A stretch of 64,000 bases of DNA, taken from Neurospora intermedia (taxonomy: Eukaryota; Ascomycota; Sordariomycetes; Sordariales; Sordariaceae). The stretch spans positions 682,001 through 746,000 of the forward strand of contig BTPP01000010.1 of assembly GCA_037102815.1 (NCBI GenBank), given 5' to 3'. This document shows positions 62,389-64,000 of this stretch, one piece after another. The notes below the pieces were generated by a model that did no database searches, was not told where the DNA came from, and saw only the letters and a program-made list of their open reading frames with translations. Numbering within the stretch: position 1 is the stretch's first letter; each line of letters begins with the position of its first letter. Position numbers and translations under genes: made by a program.

Positions 62389-64000
62389 CTACGGCCTCAA
62401 AGTAGGCGAACTCGCCCTCTGGCCCTGACCCTGATCCTCATCCTTTCCCTGATCTTGATCCTTATTCATCAAATGCGGCGGCGGCGGCGGCGACAACGAA
62501 GTCACAACCTGCGACGGAACCCTTGCCTGGCCATCACCACCCTCATACAAGTTAAACAACGACTCATTCCCCTCCGTCGAAACCGTCATCCTCGACCGAT
62601 CCATATCCGTCCCCGCACTACTATCCGACCACACGCTCTGGAACTTCATGGCCTTCATATTTGCCGCCGCAGTCGGCAGCTTCTTCGGCATCGGACTTAG
62701 TGGCTTCGGGATCTCGTTGAAATACGTAGCGGGGATTTCCGGCAGCGGGGGAGCATCCGGGTCGTAGGAGGTGGGAGAAGGATAATCAGAAACCAGGGAG
62801 TCACGTGCTTCCCTTCCTGCTCCCCCTTGTTGGGAGCTGCCGTAGGCTGATGAGGCGCGCCGGCTGCTAAAGGCCGAGAAGGTGCTGCCTCTGATGGAAA
62901 GCGGGTTCAGCTTCAGGGGATGGTGTTTGCGCAGCCAGCTGGCGACGGACTTGCGGAGTTCGGGCTGGTGGGTAGGCGCGGGCTGAATGATGGTGACGGG
63001 GTAGGCGCCGTCGGCTCGCTTCTCGTCCAGGGCGGTGGAGTCGGGGATGACGTAGCCGTTGGGGATGCTGCTGTCTTGACCATTTTGGTGGGCGTACGAA
63101 GCGGCGATCAGCTCGTCGAGGATCTGGGAGTTGCTGCGCGGGTCAAAGTTGGACGAGAGCTGGCCTGCGCCTGCGCCTGCAGCAGTGGCCGGGGGTGGCA
63201 GGCCACCGTCACCGGGACCGGATTTTCCGCCCGAGAGAAAGGCGCGGATGGAAGACTCGGTATCTGCATCGGATTTGCGTGAACAGAAGCATTTGATGAG
63301 CCAAAAGAGGACGATTGCGAGCATGGACACGCCGGCTGTTGATGGGGAGGGTTAGCTTTCCTACATGGTACCACAAAAGCGTGAAAGTCAGGATCAGCGA
63401 GCTTACCAGCGACTCCAATGGCGATGCCAGCCTTTGCACCCCCAGACATGTGCCCGCTACTGGTCCCTTGCTGTTGTGCTCCTTGTAGAGCAGCTCCGTT
63501 GCTAATAGCTGGGCTCGCCGTGGCTGAAATCAACATGCTGGACGTAACGCTGGCGAAGACGGCGGTGGGTGTTGGTGTTGTTATGGCGATAGTGCTATTG
63601 AGAGACGTTGTGACGGTCGTGAATCCATCTGTGACGGAGGCTGAGTCCGTCTTCTCATGCTTCCCATCCCTATCCCTATCCCTATCCTTCGTCTTCCCCG
63701 GATCGTTATCATTGTCTCTTGTCGTCGTGGGTACAGGTCTGGCTGAATGTGTGATTGGCGTGAGTGTTGTTAGCGGCTGCGGTTGTGCGGATGCGGTGAT
63801 GGTGCGGATGGTGAAAGTGGCGGGTGGCGGAAGAGGTTGGGTAAAGGTCGGAGGCTCTGCTGTTGTCTCGGGCTCTGTAGGCGTTGATCCTGCTACTGAC
63901 GCCGACTCTGTTGACTGGGTATCATCAACTGGACCATCGACGATTTCGATTTCCTCTTCTGATCTTGTCGATAGGTTGTCGTTATCACCAGCTTCCAGAG
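62389..64000 (-). CDS. Single-pass Ser/Thr-rich cell-surface protein (5' end off window)
   Basis: Exons are 63407->64000 and 62389-63335. The frame continues past 64000, so the N-terminus is missing. The visible outer part is Ser/Thr/Pro-rich (EPETTAEPPTFTQP, TTVTTSLNSTIAITTP) with an RDRDRDG repeat, typical of O-mannosylated wall-sensor stalks. The span is GGAKAGIAIGVAAGVSMLAIVLFWLI, joined by the intron, followed by a CFC-containing juxtamembrane and a long disordered cytosolic tail with Pro-rich motifs (PPPPPH, PDAPPLPEIP) and Gln/Asp repeats. The layout resembles Mid2/Wsc-type sensors, but no WSC domain is visible in the part shown. Confidence 0.78.

Noticed and set aside
63668-63695. CCCTAT repeats resembling a telomere
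   Set aside because: They encode the RDRDRD tract of the surface protein and are not the TTAGGG type.
1-64000. CRISPR arrays, 5S rRNA genes, viral or LTR elements
   Set aside because: No spaced direct repeats, no 5S rRNA internal sequence, and no reverse transcriptase, integrase or long terminal repeats were seen.

Overview
This window is nuclear DNA of a filamentous ascomycete, most likely a Sordariales member of Neurospora type. The evidence is short (about 50-120 nt) GT-AG introns, dense single genes on both strands, intron-bearing nuclear tRNAs, scattered ACCTACCT motifs between genes, and fungal families such as a BIM1-like copper protein, SUR7/PalI, an HET-like protein, a PRISE reductase and DUF1275. 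The genus is inferred, not proven. There is no CRISPR array, operon, plasmid or virus-like element.

Layout. 1-12 kb: beta-mannosidase B (3' end off the window), a Rab4-like GTPase, a short-chain dehydrogenase, a D-2-hydroxyacid dehydrogenase, an unknown basic protein, an intron-containing tRNA-Leu(AAG) and a multipass membrane protein. 12-25 kb: an unknown 514-residue protein, a PRISE-type reductase, a single-pass cysteine-rich membrane protein, an SRR1-domain protein and a BIM1/X325 copper protein with a GPI signal. 25-34 kb: the Doa1/PLAA ubiquitin adaptor, a STRAP-like WD40 protein, a 79-residue protein, an intron-containing tRNA-Glu(CTC) and an LEA-like protein. 34-48 kb: a ferric reductase, an MFS transporter with two internal stops, a fructosamine-kinase-like protein, a SUR7/PalI protein, two unknown proteins and a SET+TPR protein. 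48-64 kb: a large HET-like membrane protein, a GNAT acetyltransferase, a membrane-anchored hemerythrin, a DUF1275 protein, a secreted oxalate decarboxylase, a divergent gene pair matching the two halves of plant Tm-1, and a Ser/Thr-rich surface protein running off the right edge.

Genes are mostly individually transcribed. The clearest functional pairing is the Tm-1-like pair (59364-62187), which shares a 458-bp promoter carrying an 11-bp tandem repeat with GATA cores and a perfect inverted repeat.

The most interesting observation is behind the STRAP-like gene. Its TAG stop is followed in the same frame by 130 open codons without an ATG. They contain a duplicated 23-codon unit whose two copies differ almost only at synonymous positions. 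This suggests translated sequence reached by stop-loss (A-to-I editing of UAG to UGG, readthrough or splicing). Other leads are a short retroposon-like copy with 14-bp flanking repeats (16373-16481) and a divergent HET/TIR-like domain fused to a Q/Y/P-rich tail and membrane segments.
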